DNA from: CAZZKG01 sp964654825
GTDB taxonomy: Bacteria; Gemmatimonadota; CAZMKB01
Length of the DNA stretch: 64,000 nucleotides
NCBI GenBank assembly: GCA_964654825.1
Contig: CAZZKG010000006.1
Span: 1-64,000 of the forward strand
Direction: 5' to 3'
A program made the translations under genes and the position numbers. Below are positions 1 to 8,528 of the stretch, piece by piece. Position 1 is the first letter of the stretch. Every line of letters begins with the position of its first letter. The notes below the pieces were generated by a model. It did not search any database. It was not told the origin of the DNA and saw only the letters and a list, made by a program, of their open reading frames with translations.

Positions 1-162
1 TTTCCCCATCCCGGCACGGTTGGAGGGGAGGACGAGGAATCGAGAAACCGAAAAGGTGAAATGGAGGCCGGAAGCCGGCAGGTAACCCGCCGGGATCAGG
101 ATGCCCAATACCCTCCCAAGTCAGAACCTACTTTTTCAACAACCTCTTATATTTTTGCTTGA
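1..162 (+). other. Open frame running in from the left edge, possible gene end
   Basis: Frame 1 is open from the first base to a TGA at 160-162, giving 53 codons rich in charged residues and ending in FSTTSYIFA. It could be the C-terminus of a gene lying mostly outside the window. I do not recognise it, and an open frame of this length is not strong evidence in moderately GC-rich DNA. Confidence 0.2.
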
Positions 163-209
163 CACAATGCATATACGTCATTCAGGTAACTTTATCAGGT
201 GAAAATCTG

Positions 210-641
210 TTAACGCCCTTGTTCAATGCTGATCTCAATATCATTGTCCTCGCACCACCGACGCAACGCTTCCTCAATTGCCGCCTCTTCGTAACCATAC
301 CATTGCTGGAGCACGCCACGGGAGTCGAGAAGGTCCTTGAAGCGCGCATAGGCCCCGGAGCGACTGAAAATGGCCTGTACGGTGTCATATGATTCCGGCA
401 GATGCTTCTCGGCAAACCTCAATACCAGCGCCTTCCCAAGATCGAGATCATTCTTGTGGGGAATGGCGATGTACCTTGAGGAATCCTCGATATCCTCCGG
501 CAAGGGTTCTTCGTCATCACAATATTCACTACGCCAATAGATCGCACCGGTCTTTACGCACAGGTAGGCTTCGTGCTCCCCCAGTTGTCCGAAGCTCACG
601 AAATCGAATGCGTCCCGAATCTCCGCGAATTTGACTGGCAT
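210..641 (-). CDS. UPF0158 family protein
   Basis: This encodes 143 residues and appears complete. It begins MPVKFAEIRDAFDFVS and has an acidic stretch (DDEEPLPEDIEDS, about residues 42-54), followed by RYIAIPHKNDLDLGKALVLRF and a C-terminal helix-rich half with WYGYEEAAIEEALRRWCEDN. This layout, with a short beta N-terminus carrying a tyrosine/tryptophan pair and then an IPxKxDLDLG segment, is what I know from the uncharacterised UPF0158 family. These are small soluble proteins of unknown function, often near mobile or toxin-antitoxin genes. No strong ribosome binding site is visible before the ATG. It stands alone on the minus strand, with no gene for several hundred bases upstream. Confidence 0.75.
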   Translation of the reverse strand: MPVKFAEIRDAFDFVSFGQLGEHEAYLCVKTGAIYWRSEYCDDEEPLPEDIEDSSRYIAIPHKNDLDLGKALVLRFAEKHLPESYDTVQAIFSRSGAYARFKDLLDSRGVLQQWYGYEEAAIEEALRRWCEDNDIEISIEQGR

Positions 642-1117
642 GGTAGTTGTGTGTTGCGGCTAACAATTAGTATCTTGTTCCGTATATCCTGTTACACTGC
701 AGAATTCTGCAGTATATCTCAGAGAAAAATGATGAAAAGGCTCCTCATATTCCTCCCCACTTTCAATTTCGTAAATCCTCTATCACAGTATATCCAGATA
801 TCTTGTGAACTTTGCTGCATAGCTTGATAAAGTTTGCGGTTATCTATGATTCTCTATCCAAGGGACTACATACACCGTGACCTCAACGGTCTAACAGTGA
901 GTAGTAGATAGCAAAGGCTAAGATTTCACTTCTTCTTCTATTTTGATTCTACCTTATCCCTCAGAGAATGTCAAGCCGAGAATCTCATTTTCCTGGGTGA
1001 ATTCCTGCCGATCCTCCTCATAGAGGACCCCATCAGGCGCTGCCCGGCAGCCGGATTCCCCCTCCAGGGCACACTGACCATTCCTTCCGCCAGTACCGGG
1101 GAGCTCGCGCTTTTTTC
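642..1117. other. Gene-free stretch
   Basis: No convincing coding frame was found here. The sequence is AT-richer than the housekeeping part of the window and has frequent stops in all frames. A minus-strand frame at 954-1142 is open but has low-complexity, arginine-rich content and no ribosome binding site. Confidence 0.4.
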
Positions 1118-1363
1118 TCATTTCCCGTTCTCTTCTGGCCACCAGCAGCAGAATTCCTCTTCTTCGTCGCTCACCTGTGTTCTGTTCGCGTACCAGCCAA
1201 TAGCGGGCATTCTCCCATCAGTGACTTTGAAGTTGCTTTCTACCTGGATGCCATCGATACAGCCAGCATTATAATGTCCAAGAATTATCAATTTCCAGTC
1301 GAACCGGATTCCCTGGTATTTATCACATTCAGCTAGGATGTTTCGGGAATAAGCGGTACACCT
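1118..1363 (-). pseudogene. Remnant of an unrecognised gene, no start codon
   Basis: The minus strand is open for about 82 codons without a usable start. The translation has a protein-like look, including AECDKYQGIRFDWKLIILG, GWYANRTQVSDEEEEFCCWW and an ending PEENGK before TGA at 1118-1120. Tryptophan and cysteine residues and the balanced composition suggest a former gene tail. I cannot assign a family. It sits among other decayed genes. Confidence 0.3.
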
Positions 1364-1567
1364 TCAGTTTTGAATTGGCCCATAATGCTCAAATGGAGCT
1401 CCTTAGTGAGCCATGTCTCAAGTATGGTAACGTATTTTCTCCCGGCAGGGACCACGGCCGAGGGGATTCGGGGGGCGACGGCTTGTCCCCGGAGGAGTGC
1501 CCGATTGAGGAAGCGACCAGGCGGATGTCTCCAAAATCAGCCTTAGGGGCGGAACCCCTATGGAACT

Positions 1568-1613
1568 GCTGTGTTTCATTCCCAGAAACGTTACCGTAAT
1601 TATGAAACACAGC
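1568..1613. repeat. 12-bp perfect inverted repeat just after the hepT stop
   Basis: GCTGTGTTTCAT at 1568-1579 and ATGAAACACAGC at 1602-1613 are exact inverted copies separated by 22 bases. They sit immediately downstream of the toxin-gene stop codon. The hairpin lacks a T-run, so a classical intrinsic terminator is uncertain. An mRNA-stabilising hairpin or an old element end are alternatives. Confidence 0.5.
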
Positions 1614-1615
1614 AC

Positions 1616-1957
1616 TTAGCGTTCCTTCAGAAGATTCTCAATTTCTCGGCGGAGTGTGGGCAGGTTGTTTTGTATTACGTCCCAGACTACCTGATTGTCG
1701 ATAATATCATAGCCGTGGATAAGAATATTGCGAAAAGCGATAATCCTCTTGTAATCGGTGATTCGAGAGAGTGTCCCAGGATCATATTTAGCTATCCGGT
1801 TCAGCGCTTCTCCGATTATCTCAAACTGCCGTTCAACACCAGCCCGAAGCAGGTCGTCGTTCGAGTAATCCTTCATCGTCCTGTTCTTCGTAAACCGCAT
1901 GAGGCGTTCTGTAGCTTGCTGAATCTCCGAGAGATACTTCTTGGTTTCAAGCAGCAT
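1616..1957 (-). CDS. hepT: HEPN-domain toxin, HepT-like (DUF86)
   Basis: This encodes 113 residues from the ATG at 1957, which follows AAAGGTGGTCT. An upstream in-frame ATG (2026) lies inside the antitoxin gene and adds a poorly conserved extension, so I prefer 1957. The protein is all-helical and carries the HEPN ribonuclease signature Rx4HxY as RNILIHGY near residues 81-88, plus the DUF86-typical ERQFEIIGEALNRI segment. In this family the HEPN protein is the toxin of a type VII toxin-antitoxin system. It is silenced when the partner nucleotidyltransferase AMPylates the tyrosine next to the HEPN histidine, and that tyrosine is present here. It overlaps the upstream mntA-like gene by 11 bases, so the two are translationally coupled. 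Confidence 0.85.
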   Translation of the reverse strand: MLLETKKYLSEIQQATERLMRFTKNRTMKDYSNDDLLRAGVERQFEIIGEALNRIAKYDPGTLSRITDYKRIIAFRNILIHGYDIIDNQVVWDVIQNNLPTLRREIENLLKER

Positions 1958-2258
1958 AGACCACCTTTCGACTCTTATTGATCGATTCAAGGAAATAAGG
2001 ATTATTGACAGCGCGGGCCATGACAAGGTCTACCGGCCGTTCAAAAAGTTCCTCGAGCGATTCAAGCAGGCCAAAATAGACGTCGGCGTATTCACCTGAC
2101 TTGAGAGGTAGAAACTCAACCAGGAAGTCGAGATCACTTTCTAGCCTATCGAATGTCGCTTCATTCGTACCCGAGCCGAAGATTTCCAGGCGCTGTACAC
2201 GGTATTTTCTACATAATCCCTTCAGTTCGTCAAGCTTCTCTTCAATGATTCGGTTCAA
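1947..2258 (-). CDS. mntA: Minimal nucleotidyltransferase antitoxin, MntA-like
   Basis: This encodes 103 residues. The start is TTG at 2258, supported by AAGGAG eight bases upstream. The minimal nucleotidyltransferase signature is clear: IFGSG near residue 26, then ESDLDFLVEF near residue 40 (GSx10-12DxD, metal-binding aspartates). A further acidic strand VDLVMA near residue 76 supplies the third carboxylate position. Family members AMPylate the adjacent HEPN toxin and neutralise it. The antitoxin gene comes first and overlaps the toxin gene, the usual order for this pair. Both look intact, in contrast to the decayed genes around them. Confidence 0.85.
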   Translation of the reverse strand: MNRIIEEKLDELKGLCRKYRVQRLEIFGSGTNEATFDRLESDLDFLVEFLPLKSGEYADVYFGLLESLEELFERPVDLVMARAVNNPYFLESINKSRKVVYAA

Positions 2259-2384
2259 TTCGTATACTCCTTGAAGTCCGGCAGCTTTAAAATATGATAG
2301 ACAGTCCGTTCAATAATACAACATCTCATCTAAGAGTAAGTATATTCACTTCAGAAGTGCCTGTCAACTGATTTCAGATTTGTC

Positions 2385-2621
2385 GTGGTGAAAGCCCCAC
2401 ACATTGCGGAATGCATCGGCCACATCGAGTGCAGGATTAGCAGTGAGGTGATTGCCGGGGACCATTCCCTGTTCATGTGCGACGTGGAGCTCGTCATGGT
2501 CGAATCATCACTCTTCGACATAACCTGGACCACCGAGTATGACGAACTGCTCACCCTGCATCACCTCGGAAGCGACTTCTTCGCCCCCATCGGGAAGAGG
2601 AAGGAGATAGCGGAGTATTGA
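2385..2621 (+). pseudogene. C-terminal fragment of a flavin reductase (FMN-binding split barrel)
   Basis: About 78 codons are open from a GTG. The residues VKAPHIAECIGHIECRI, GDHSLFMCDVELVMVE and LHHLGSDFFAPIG match the C-terminal half of flavoredoxin-type flavin reductases, which usually have about 190 residues. The N-terminal half with the main FMN-binding strands is absent, and no ribosome binding site precedes the GTG, so this is an orphan tail rather than a working gene. It probably records an old deletion or insertion boundary near 2385. Confidence 0.7.
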
Positions 2622-2678
2622 TGTTTCCCGCAGGGATCATCAACCGTTGTTGACAGGCAGTGTGGTCTGGTTTCATAT

Positions 2679-3935
2679 TTACTTCAGTACCACCATTCTC
2701 CTTGTTTCTGTGAAGGTGCCTGCCGCTATTCTGTAGAAGTACACGCCGGAAGATACGGTTTCACCATATTCTGTCGTTCCATCCCAAATTACGCTGTACC
2801 TTCCAGACTCCATGTCTTCATCTACAAGTTTTTTAATAAGTCTTCCTCTCAAATCATACACAGAAACATTCACCCCAACTGCTCTATCATTAACTGGAAT
2901 ATCGAATTTTATCATCGTCTGTGGATTGAATGGGTTGGGGAAATTCTGACTGAGGGCAAATGATTTGGGAAGCTGGATCTCGGAGGAAGCCAGTGACGGA
3001 GATCCAAGTTCACCTTTTTTCCTCGATTGATCTCCATTAGTACCAATCATACCTGCAACCGATTGACTACTTCCAAAGATATCTGCAGTGAACTCGAAGG
3101 TTTCTCTACTCCAGATTCCTTCATGCCACGCCCCGTGAGCATTCACCTTCCAGTAGAAATGCAGGTATCGAGGGAGTGGTTCAATGTCGTGACCTTGAAG
3201 AGTTGTGCCGGTGTTTCCTGTTAGGTTTTTCCCAAGGGTATTCACTCCGGTGTTTTTCACAGGAGTATCACCTTTCCTTTTGGAAGAAACATCCGATGGG
3301 ATTGACTCATCCTTAGCATCAGATGATGGGTTCTTCTTAACTGCAACCGGCTCCAACCTATCAGCGACAACACTTTTCCCTGATAGAGTGTGAGTACTTT
3401 TTTGTAATCCTCCGACCGGAATTTTGGCCTTTGGTGTTCCACCCGGAGATTCAGGCTGGAAGAGATCAGGCAGTGTGAGAAGATACTCACTCTCCGGGAT
3501 ATCCACTATCACGACGGAATCAGAAAAGTCCGGATTCTGTGCGATGTGAATAGAGTAGTAGGTCTCATGCCCGGGGTTGGGATCGACCGCATCTTCCCAA
3601 TCGAGGAGAAGCGGTAATGGCAGGGTGTCCTGGGTATCTGGTGAGATGAGGGAGAATGAATCCGGCGGGAGGTTCTCGAAGGTTTCGAAGGTAAATGGGG
3701 TGAAGGGGATATCCTGCACTTGCATGTCCTCAGCGAGTACTATGGTACTGTCTGTGTAGGTGAAGTTAGCAGGGTCAGTACATTGCGCCATGGGATAAGG
3801 GTCCTGAAAGGTTGCAGCAGCGGAAAATCCGTGCCGGATCGGTACCGATGAGAGCGGTCTATTCACAACTGCCTGGGAGAGAAAAAGCTTGGAGTTGACA
3901 AGCAAAATCCCGTTGACAAAATAGGCCGGGAACAC
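2679..3935 (-). CDS. Secreted-type protein with C-terminal FlgD/T9SS-like sorting domain, 5' end lost
   Basis: About 418 codons. The last 85 residues form a textbook sorting domain: LSQNFPNPFNPQTMIKFDIP, then VSVYDLRGRLIKKLVD, then YSVIWDGTTEYG, and an ending VYFYRIAAGTFTETRRMVVLK. Such domains direct outer-membrane secretion and anchoring in FCB bacteria. The middle is low-complexity (a Ser/Thr/Lys-rich linker at about 180-250) with fibronectin-like strands. There is no signal peptide. The frame stays open upstream of the GTG at 3935 through protein-like sequence (GIPFEIIAGFHEWSEV) until a TGA near 3999, so the true N-terminus has been lost by frameshift or truncation. It is likely a decaying gene. 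The domain call is solid, but activity is doubtful. Confidence 0.6.
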   Translation of the reverse strand: MFPAYFVNGILLVNSKLFLSQAVVNRPLSSVPIRHGFSAAATFQDPYPMAQCTDPANFTYTDSTIVLAEDMQVQDIPFTPFTFETFENLPPDSFSLISPDTQDTLPLPLLLDWEDAVDPNPGHETYYSIHIAQNPDFSDSVVIVDIPESEYLLTLPDLFQPESPGGTPKAKIPVGGLQKSTHTLSGKSVVADRLEPVAVKKNPSSDAKDESIPSDVSSKRKGDTPVKNTGVNTLGKNLTGNTGTTLQGHDIEPLPRYLHFYWKVNAHGAWHEGIWSRETFEFTADIFGSSQSVAGMIGTNGDQSRKKGELGSPSLASSEIQLPKSFALSQNFPNPFNPQTMIKFDIPVNDRAVGVNVSVYDLRGRLIKKLVDEDMESGRYSVIWDGTTEYGETVSSGVYFYRIAAGTFTETRRMVVLK

Positions 3936-4206
3936 CTCGCTCCATTCGTGAAAACCTGCGATGATTTCGAAAGGGATCCCGGTTAAGGAAGGTTTTCAAT
4001 GAAGAAGGAGGCAGCTGTCCTCCCCAAAAATCAGTACTCAGCACCGAGGGAGAAGTAGCTCCTCCCTTTACAGGGTTTTTGCTAACTCGTTGACCCCTAG
4101 GAAATTGTCAACCAGAACGAAATTTCTTAAAGCACAGCACTGCTCACGATTAGATCCAGTCCTCAGAACACCTCACTCTCAGCACCCCCAACATTACCCT
4201 TGCAAT

Positions 4207-4225
4207 TTTGCATTTGAAATGCAAA
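4207..4225. promoter_or_regulatory. 19-bp palindrome upstream of the DUF4143 ATPase gene
   Basis: TTTGCATTTGAAATGCAAA is a perfect inverted repeat with 9-bp arms and one central base. It lies 22 bases before the start codon and just upstream of the AAGGAG ribosome binding site. Position and symmetry suggest an operator for a dimeric repressor. This is inference from the sequence alone. Confidence 0.5.
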
Positions 4226-4247
4226 TTTACATGAAAAGGAGATCCTT

Positions 4248-5055
4248 ATGCCAGGTAAATACTTCGAGCGAACACTAGAACCGATCATAATACGCGCTGC
4301 AAAAGAGTTCCCCGCAGTCGTATTAACGGGTCCTCGTCAATCGGGGAAGACCACACTCTTGAAACATCTCTTCAGCAAAGCATATCACTATATATCACTG
4401 GAACCACCTGATGTCAGCATAACTGCCACAGAGGACCCCCGTGGATTCATTGAATTGTATCCGCCACCGGTAATCTTCGATGAGATTCAATACGCACCCG
4501 ATCTGCTCCCTTATATAAAGGAAAAAATTGATTCAGCACGAGATAAATCAGGGCAGTTCATTCTGACTGGGTCACAGAACCTGCTCCTAATGGAACGTGT
4601 AACCGAATCTATGGCCGGACGGACTGCTATGTTGCGTCTCATGCCGCTCTCCCGGCGAGAGGCGGAGGGCCAACCTCATGCTCTATTGCCTTGGGGGTCG
4701 AAGAAACGAAGTGCTCCACGGAAAGCTCTTTCACACAAAAACCTCTAGAAGTCCTTCTTGCGTGGTAGCTATCCCGAGTTAACCACTCAAACTAAGCGTG
4801 ACGTTACACTCTGGCATGCAAGCTACGTACAGACATATCTCGAACGTGACGCTAGGACACTTCGCCAGGTCGGAGATTTAACTCAGTTTCAGAATTTTAT
4901 TCGCGCACTGGCAGCACGAAACGCTCAGCTATTACACCTCACTGACCTGTCGCGCGATCTTGGAATCGCAGTCAATACCGCAAAGGCCTGGATCTCCCTT
5001 CTGGAAGCCACGTACCAGATAATCATACTTCGTCCTTTCTTTGTGAACATCGGCA
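4248..5055 (+). pseudogene. AAA+ ATPase with DUF4143 domain, broken by an amber codon and truncated
   Basis: The frame from ATG 4248 (AAGGAG upstream) encodes an N-terminal ATPase with Walker A GPRQSGKTTLL (about residues 27-37), Walker B PVIFDEIQY and sensor segment FILTGSQNLLL. A TAG at 4746-4748 interrupts the same frame, and translation-like sequence resumes at once (KSFLRGSYPEL, then TYLERDARTLRQVGDLTQF and AVNTAKAWISLLEATYQI). Family members I recall have Trp at the stop position (LWxSFLRG), so a TGG-to-TAG change is the simplest explanation. After FFVNIGK, near 5055, homology ends and the last third of DUF4143 is missing. Such ATPases are common stand-alone genes of unclear role, frequently found in decayed form. 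Confidence 0.8.
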
Positions 5056-5304
5056 AGCTCAGACTTTTGCAACAAACATATCCGCCAAGAGCTCCTGGGC
5101 CATACGAAAAATCGGTCTGAAATACGTCGCCAGAGTGCCCGCATATCTCGACTTCTTAAACGCCTCCATGTGCACGGACTTATAAGAAAAATACCACATT
5201 CCTATCGTTGGCGTGTAACTGTCAGAGGAGGGATGATCATGTCAATGGTCTTGAAACTCCATCATGAAGGATATCCTGAAATCCTTATGAATCAAGCTGC
5301 TTGA
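5056..5304 (+). pseudogene. Tail fragment of an HTH-like conserved hypothetical protein
   Basis: In a frame different from the ATPase, the stretch ending at TGA 5302-5304 reads FCNKHIRQELLG, then RRQSARISRLLKRLHVHGLIRKIPHSYRWRVT, then GGMIMSMVLKLHHEG. The RLLKRLxxHGLIRKIPxSYRxxVT core is that of a widespread conserved hypothetical family whose C-terminus resembles a winged helix. Nothing of its N-terminal part is present. The junction with the broken ATPase near 5055 looks like an illegitimate recombination point. Confidence 0.55.
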
Positions 5305-5508
5305 TAATGAAAAACTTCTGCGCATTTTGCGCATAACTTACGGAGTAAGACACTAAATAGAAAATGTTTTTCGTGAAGTGTACCACCGGGCCGGGCCGCA
5401 GTTTGAGACCTCCCCAAGGCTTCAGGGGTATGATGTGGAGCTTCCTGTTTGACTTCCCCCCTTTTTGAGATTATGTTTGATGTAACTTTTTACCATGAAG
5501 GAGTACTG

Positions 5509-5820
5509 ATGAAACAGGGACAGCCGCGAAAACTGAATATCGAGCTTGGAGAGAAGGAAGCCGAAGGGATCTATTCCAACTTCGTCCTCATCACCCACAA
5601 CCCTTCCGAGTTCCTTCTGGATTTTGCCAGGGTGGTGCCCGGTGTGCAGAAGGCCAAAGTGTATGCCCGGATTCTCATGAACCCCCAGCACGTGAAATCT
5701 CTCCATAAAGTATTAAGTGACAACATCGAGCGATTCGAAAGCAAGTTCGGGAAGATCACTCTGCATGGTCAGGAAGACAAGAACATCGGTTTCCAGTCGG
5801 GACCGAAAACTGATGAATGA
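5509..5820 (+). CDS. DUF3467 family protein
   Basis: This encodes 103 residues from the ATG at 5509, chosen because AAGGAG sits six bases upstream. A longer frame from 5449 lacks such a site. The sequence NIELGEKEAEGIYSNFVLITHNPSEFLLDFARVVPG, then KAKVYARILMNPQHVKSLHKVLSDNIERFESKFG is characteristic of DUF3467. This is a family of about 100-residue soluble proteins found across bacteria, often encoded as single genes, with no established function. The gene appears intact and marks the return to ordinary genome after the decayed left end. Confidence 0.88.
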   Translation: MKQGQPRKLNIELGEKEAEGIYSNFVLITHNPSEFLLDFARVVPGVQKAKVYARILMNPQHVKSLHKVLSDNIERFESKFGKITLHGQEDKNIGFQSGPKTDE

Positions 5821-5934
5821 TCATCCGGAAATCAGACCGGGATCACGAGGACGCTCAACCGGCCTCGATGCGTCATTGTATTTATGAACAGGGCCACTAA
5901 GTGGTATTCCGGAAAATCGGGATGAGGTTACGGA

Positions 5935-7662
5935 TCAAAAACGCCTCTCGGCCTGAAACTCGAAGGCTTTTTCCGCCTGCCAGCTCTCGAAATCGAAACC
6001 GGAAACATAGGTACTCTGTCTCACATTGGTCCTCAGCATCTTGCACCGCAACGTGTAATTCTTTCCCAGAGTTTTTTTAAAAACGAGCTGACATCTCTCC
6101 CCCTCACCCGACAGCTTCAACACGTGTGACCTCCCGGGAAGACCGCTCTCCACGATGTACAGTGAACCACCCTCGCTTGACCGGTAAGACGTGAACCTGA
6201 TCCTGATTTCGATCCCGGCCGGCAGGGGTGATTTTACCTCCACGTACAGAAGCGAAGAACGCCATTTTTTTTTCGTCTCATTTTCCGTTTCATCCCCGAC
6301 CTGAATCTGCGCCCTGGTCTTCAGGATGACGTTCGATGCGGGTCTCAGGATCCAATCCCACCGAATTTTCCAGCGACTCTCCCGGTCACCTTCTCCTCGA
6401 CTTGAATCCAGTTCACGCCCAGCCACCGAACAGATCATCGTGATCTTCCTCGCTGGCCTTGTTTTAACACATGCCGCCACTTCATCGAACCTAGCGTGGT
6501 GCGAGCCGGCCTCCGGGAAGAGCTGTCTTCCAAAATCCCGGTAGATACTGAATTCGATTTTTCCGCCTTTCCCTGCTACCAGACCGAAATAGGCCGCTTC
6601 AAGATTTCCGATACCCGATCCACCGAGTGACATGTCAAAACCGAACGGAGCGAAGTAGTCGTGTGACAGGCGCCGATAGAGAAATACAAACGCGGTACTC
6701 CCGTGACTTTTCTCCAGACCGGTAAGAACACCGTTGCCGGTGCCGGATTTCTTTGCGATCTCGGTGAACCAGCGCAGCTGACGCAGCAATGTGACTTCAC
6801 TCATTCCGGCGACATAGGAGCAGCCCTTTCCGGTTGTGAGAAACGAACCCCGGATCCGGATTTTCTCCCGGGGACGCAGACCGAAATCGAAAGAACTCAC
6901 CCGCCCCGGGTCGGTCCCTGCATCGTTCGAACCGTGTGTGAAATTCACGTCGAAGGAATCTCTCGAAAGGCTTACCGCCCCTCCCCTCAGGATCCTGTTG
7001 TCACTTGTACCGGTAGTACCCCTAACACTTCTCCCGGAGAACGGATAGACCACGGGATTCTCAGGAGACCTCAGGCTGCCGAAAGCCGACCAGGCGAGGA
7101 GCCCCTGCCCGAGTGACAGGTAGAGATCACCCGCCGTCACCGAGAGATCGGCGGAGAACGGGGGAGTCATCCGGATGTACCCGGCGGTAATTTTCTTCTG
7201 CTGGTACTTCTTTGTTACCTTGAACGCAGTCCTGAACCGACTTCCCGATCCGCTCAATCTCATTCTGAGATCGCCTCTCCCGGCCACTCTCCTGGTGTCG
7301 ATTCTCGCCAGGAATTTATTTTCGGGTTCAATCTTCACGCAGGGAACAATCTCCCGGTACAGGAACTCGTTCATCCCTTCCACCTTTTTGAGCTGAGAGA
7401 GTTTTGTGAATTTTCCCCTCGTTTCTCTGAACCTGATGATCCTCCCGGCAAGGATCGAATCGATCCAAGGGATCAGGAGAAGATCTCCGGCTGTCGCTCT
7501 GTTCAATGAGACGGGATCTGTTTTCAGGTCCTCGAGTCTCTCCCAGACATCCACTCCGTTCTCCTCCGTGAGATCCTCGAGGTATCCGGAGATATCCTCC
7601 TGGGCACAGAGACCTGATATGACAAAGACGAGTAGAAGGGCAAGTAGAGCCGGTGTGCGCAT
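5935..7662 (-). CDS. Secreted helix-hairpin-helix protein with beta-rich (barrel-like) C-terminus
   Basis: This encodes 575 residues with a clear signal peptide (ALLALLLVFVISGLCAQ). Residues about 50-113 form ComEA-like helix-hairpin-helix units: LNRATAGDLLLIPWIDSILAGRI, then KFTKLSQLKKVEGMNEFLYREI. The remaining roughly 450 residues are alternating amphipathic strands with many Gly, Ser and Arg (for example YIRMTPPFSADLSVTAGDLYLSLGQGLL), as expected of an outer-membrane barrel. Proteins of this shape occur in Bacteroidota and relatives and are of unknown function. HhH motifs typically contact DNA, so a DNA-handling role at the surface is possible but unproven. The start codon overlaps the stop of the PorV-like gene (TGATG), so the two are coupled. 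Confidence 0.7.
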   Translation of the reverse strand: MRTPALLALLLVFVISGLCAQEDISGYLEDLTEENGVDVWERLEDLKTDPVSLNRATAGDLLLIPWIDSILAGRIIRFRETRGKFTKLSQLKKVEGMNEFLYREIVPCVKIEPENKFLARIDTRRVAGRGDLRMRLSGSGSRFRTAFKVTKKYQQKKITAGYIRMTPPFSADLSVTAGDLYLSLGQGLLAWSAFGSLRSPENPVVYPFSGRSVRGTTGTSDNRILRGGAVSLSRDSFDVNFTHGSNDAGTDPGRVSSFDFGLRPREKIRIRGSFLTTGKGCSYVAGMSEVTLLRQLRWFTEIAKKSGTGNGVLTGLEKSHGSTAFVFLYRRLSHDYFAPFGFDMSLGGSGIGNLEAAYFGLVAGKGGKIEFSIYRDFGRQLFPEAGSHHARFDEVAACVKTRPARKITMICSVAGRELDSSRGEGDRESRWKIRWDWILRPASNVILKTRAQIQVGDETENETKKKWRSSLLYVEVKSPLPAGIEIRIRFTSYRSSEGGSLYIVESGLPGRSHVLKLSGEGERCQLVFKKTLGKNYTLRCKMLRTNVRQSTYVSGFDFESWQAEKAFEFQAERRF

Positions 7663-8513
7663 CAGTTCAAAGAAGGTGTGAAGCTGATGGAGATCGACCT
7701 CGTCTGGCCCAGATCCGAATGTTCTTCGACACCGAGATCAATCTGGAAAAATGATATCCGGATCCCCAATCCGACTGAAAAGAGGGAAGGGTCCTTTCCC
7801 ATACCCACGCGAACAGAGCCCCCCCGCCACAACTCTGTCTCAACCCCAAGACAGAACTCGGGAGGATACCTGCTGCTCTCCTTCATCTCGAACAGGATGA
7901 TCGTCATGGTGCTCGGAATCCTGAGCGATGCAGACAATGCCGTCACCGGTCTCACCTCCTCTTTGATAGAATCACCGAACCTCACGATGTCTCTGAGAAC
8001 AGCACCGAGAACGATCGGTCCCCGATCCCTCTCACCGTAACAGAATCCGAAGGACAGCGATCCAAAGGATTTCCTGCCGAGGTTTTCGATCGCCACGCTG
8101 TTCAGGGAGAGAGAGCCACCCAGCAGAAAAAACCCGGTTTTCCTTCCTATGCTGCATGAGACTTCTTCCTCCCGGTAAAGATCATTACCAAACCGTGAGA
8201 ATCCGCCCCCGATCCCGACCGACTCCCATTCCAGGGATCCCCAAAAAACGATCGAGAGAAGACCGGGGACACTGTAAGGTTGCGTACTCGCTCCGGACAG
8301 GGTCAGTTTACCCGCACCCGCGGCCTGAGCCGGGTTGCTTCTCCCCAGAAACCCCGGTCCGGGGAGGAGGACGGAACACCGCCCGAGACCCGTTGAAGCG
8401 GCACCAGCATCTCTCACCTCGAAGAGGGGAAGCGGGTATGCGGGGAGGATCCGGGAATTGACCATGATGATGAGGAGCAGGAATGTCCTGGCTGCTATAG
8501 CACCGGTACGCAT
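7662..8513 (-). CDS. PorV/PorQ-like outer-membrane beta-barrel protein
   Basis: This encodes 283 residues from ATG 8513; a TTG at 8525 is the alternative. A signal peptide (ARTFLLLIIMVNSRILPAYP) precedes PLFEVRDAGAASTGLGRCSVLLPGPGFLGRSNPAQAAG. That is the opening typical of the PorV/PorQ (UPF0164-like) barrel family, in which an early strand carries GxAxxAGxG-like and NPA motifs. The rest is predicted strands ending in a short terminal beta-strand. PorV shuttles sorting-domain cargo during type IX secretion. Here the gene is flanked by a protein with a FlgD-like C-terminus and by the HhH protein, so a role in placing the lamin-tail protein on the surface is a reasonable guess. Confidence 0.6.
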   Translation of the reverse strand: MRTGAIAARTFLLLIIMVNSRILPAYPLPLFEVRDAGAASTGLGRCSVLLPGPGFLGRSNPAQAAGAGKLTLSGASTQPYSVPGLLSIVFWGSLEWESVGIGGGFSRFGNDLYREEEVSCSIGRKTGFFLLGGSLSLNSVAIENLGRKSFGSLSFGFCYGERDRGPIVLGAVLRDIVRFGDSIKEEVRPVTALSASLRIPSTMTIILFEMKESSRYPPEFCLGVETELWRGGSVRVGMGKDPSLFSVGLGIRISFFQIDLGVEEHSDLGQTRSISISFTPSLN

Positions 8514-8528
8514 CGGGATACTCAAAAC

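Noticed and set aside
954..1142. 62-codon minus-strand frame rich in Arg and Glu
   Set aside because: It has no ribosome binding site and no family resemblance, and it overlaps a better protein-like remnant in another frame.
5311..5340. TGCGCATTTTGCGCA repeat as an operator
   Set aside because: TGCGCA is self-complementary, so the pair gives little information. It lies far from the DUF3467 start and may belong to the decayed fragment.
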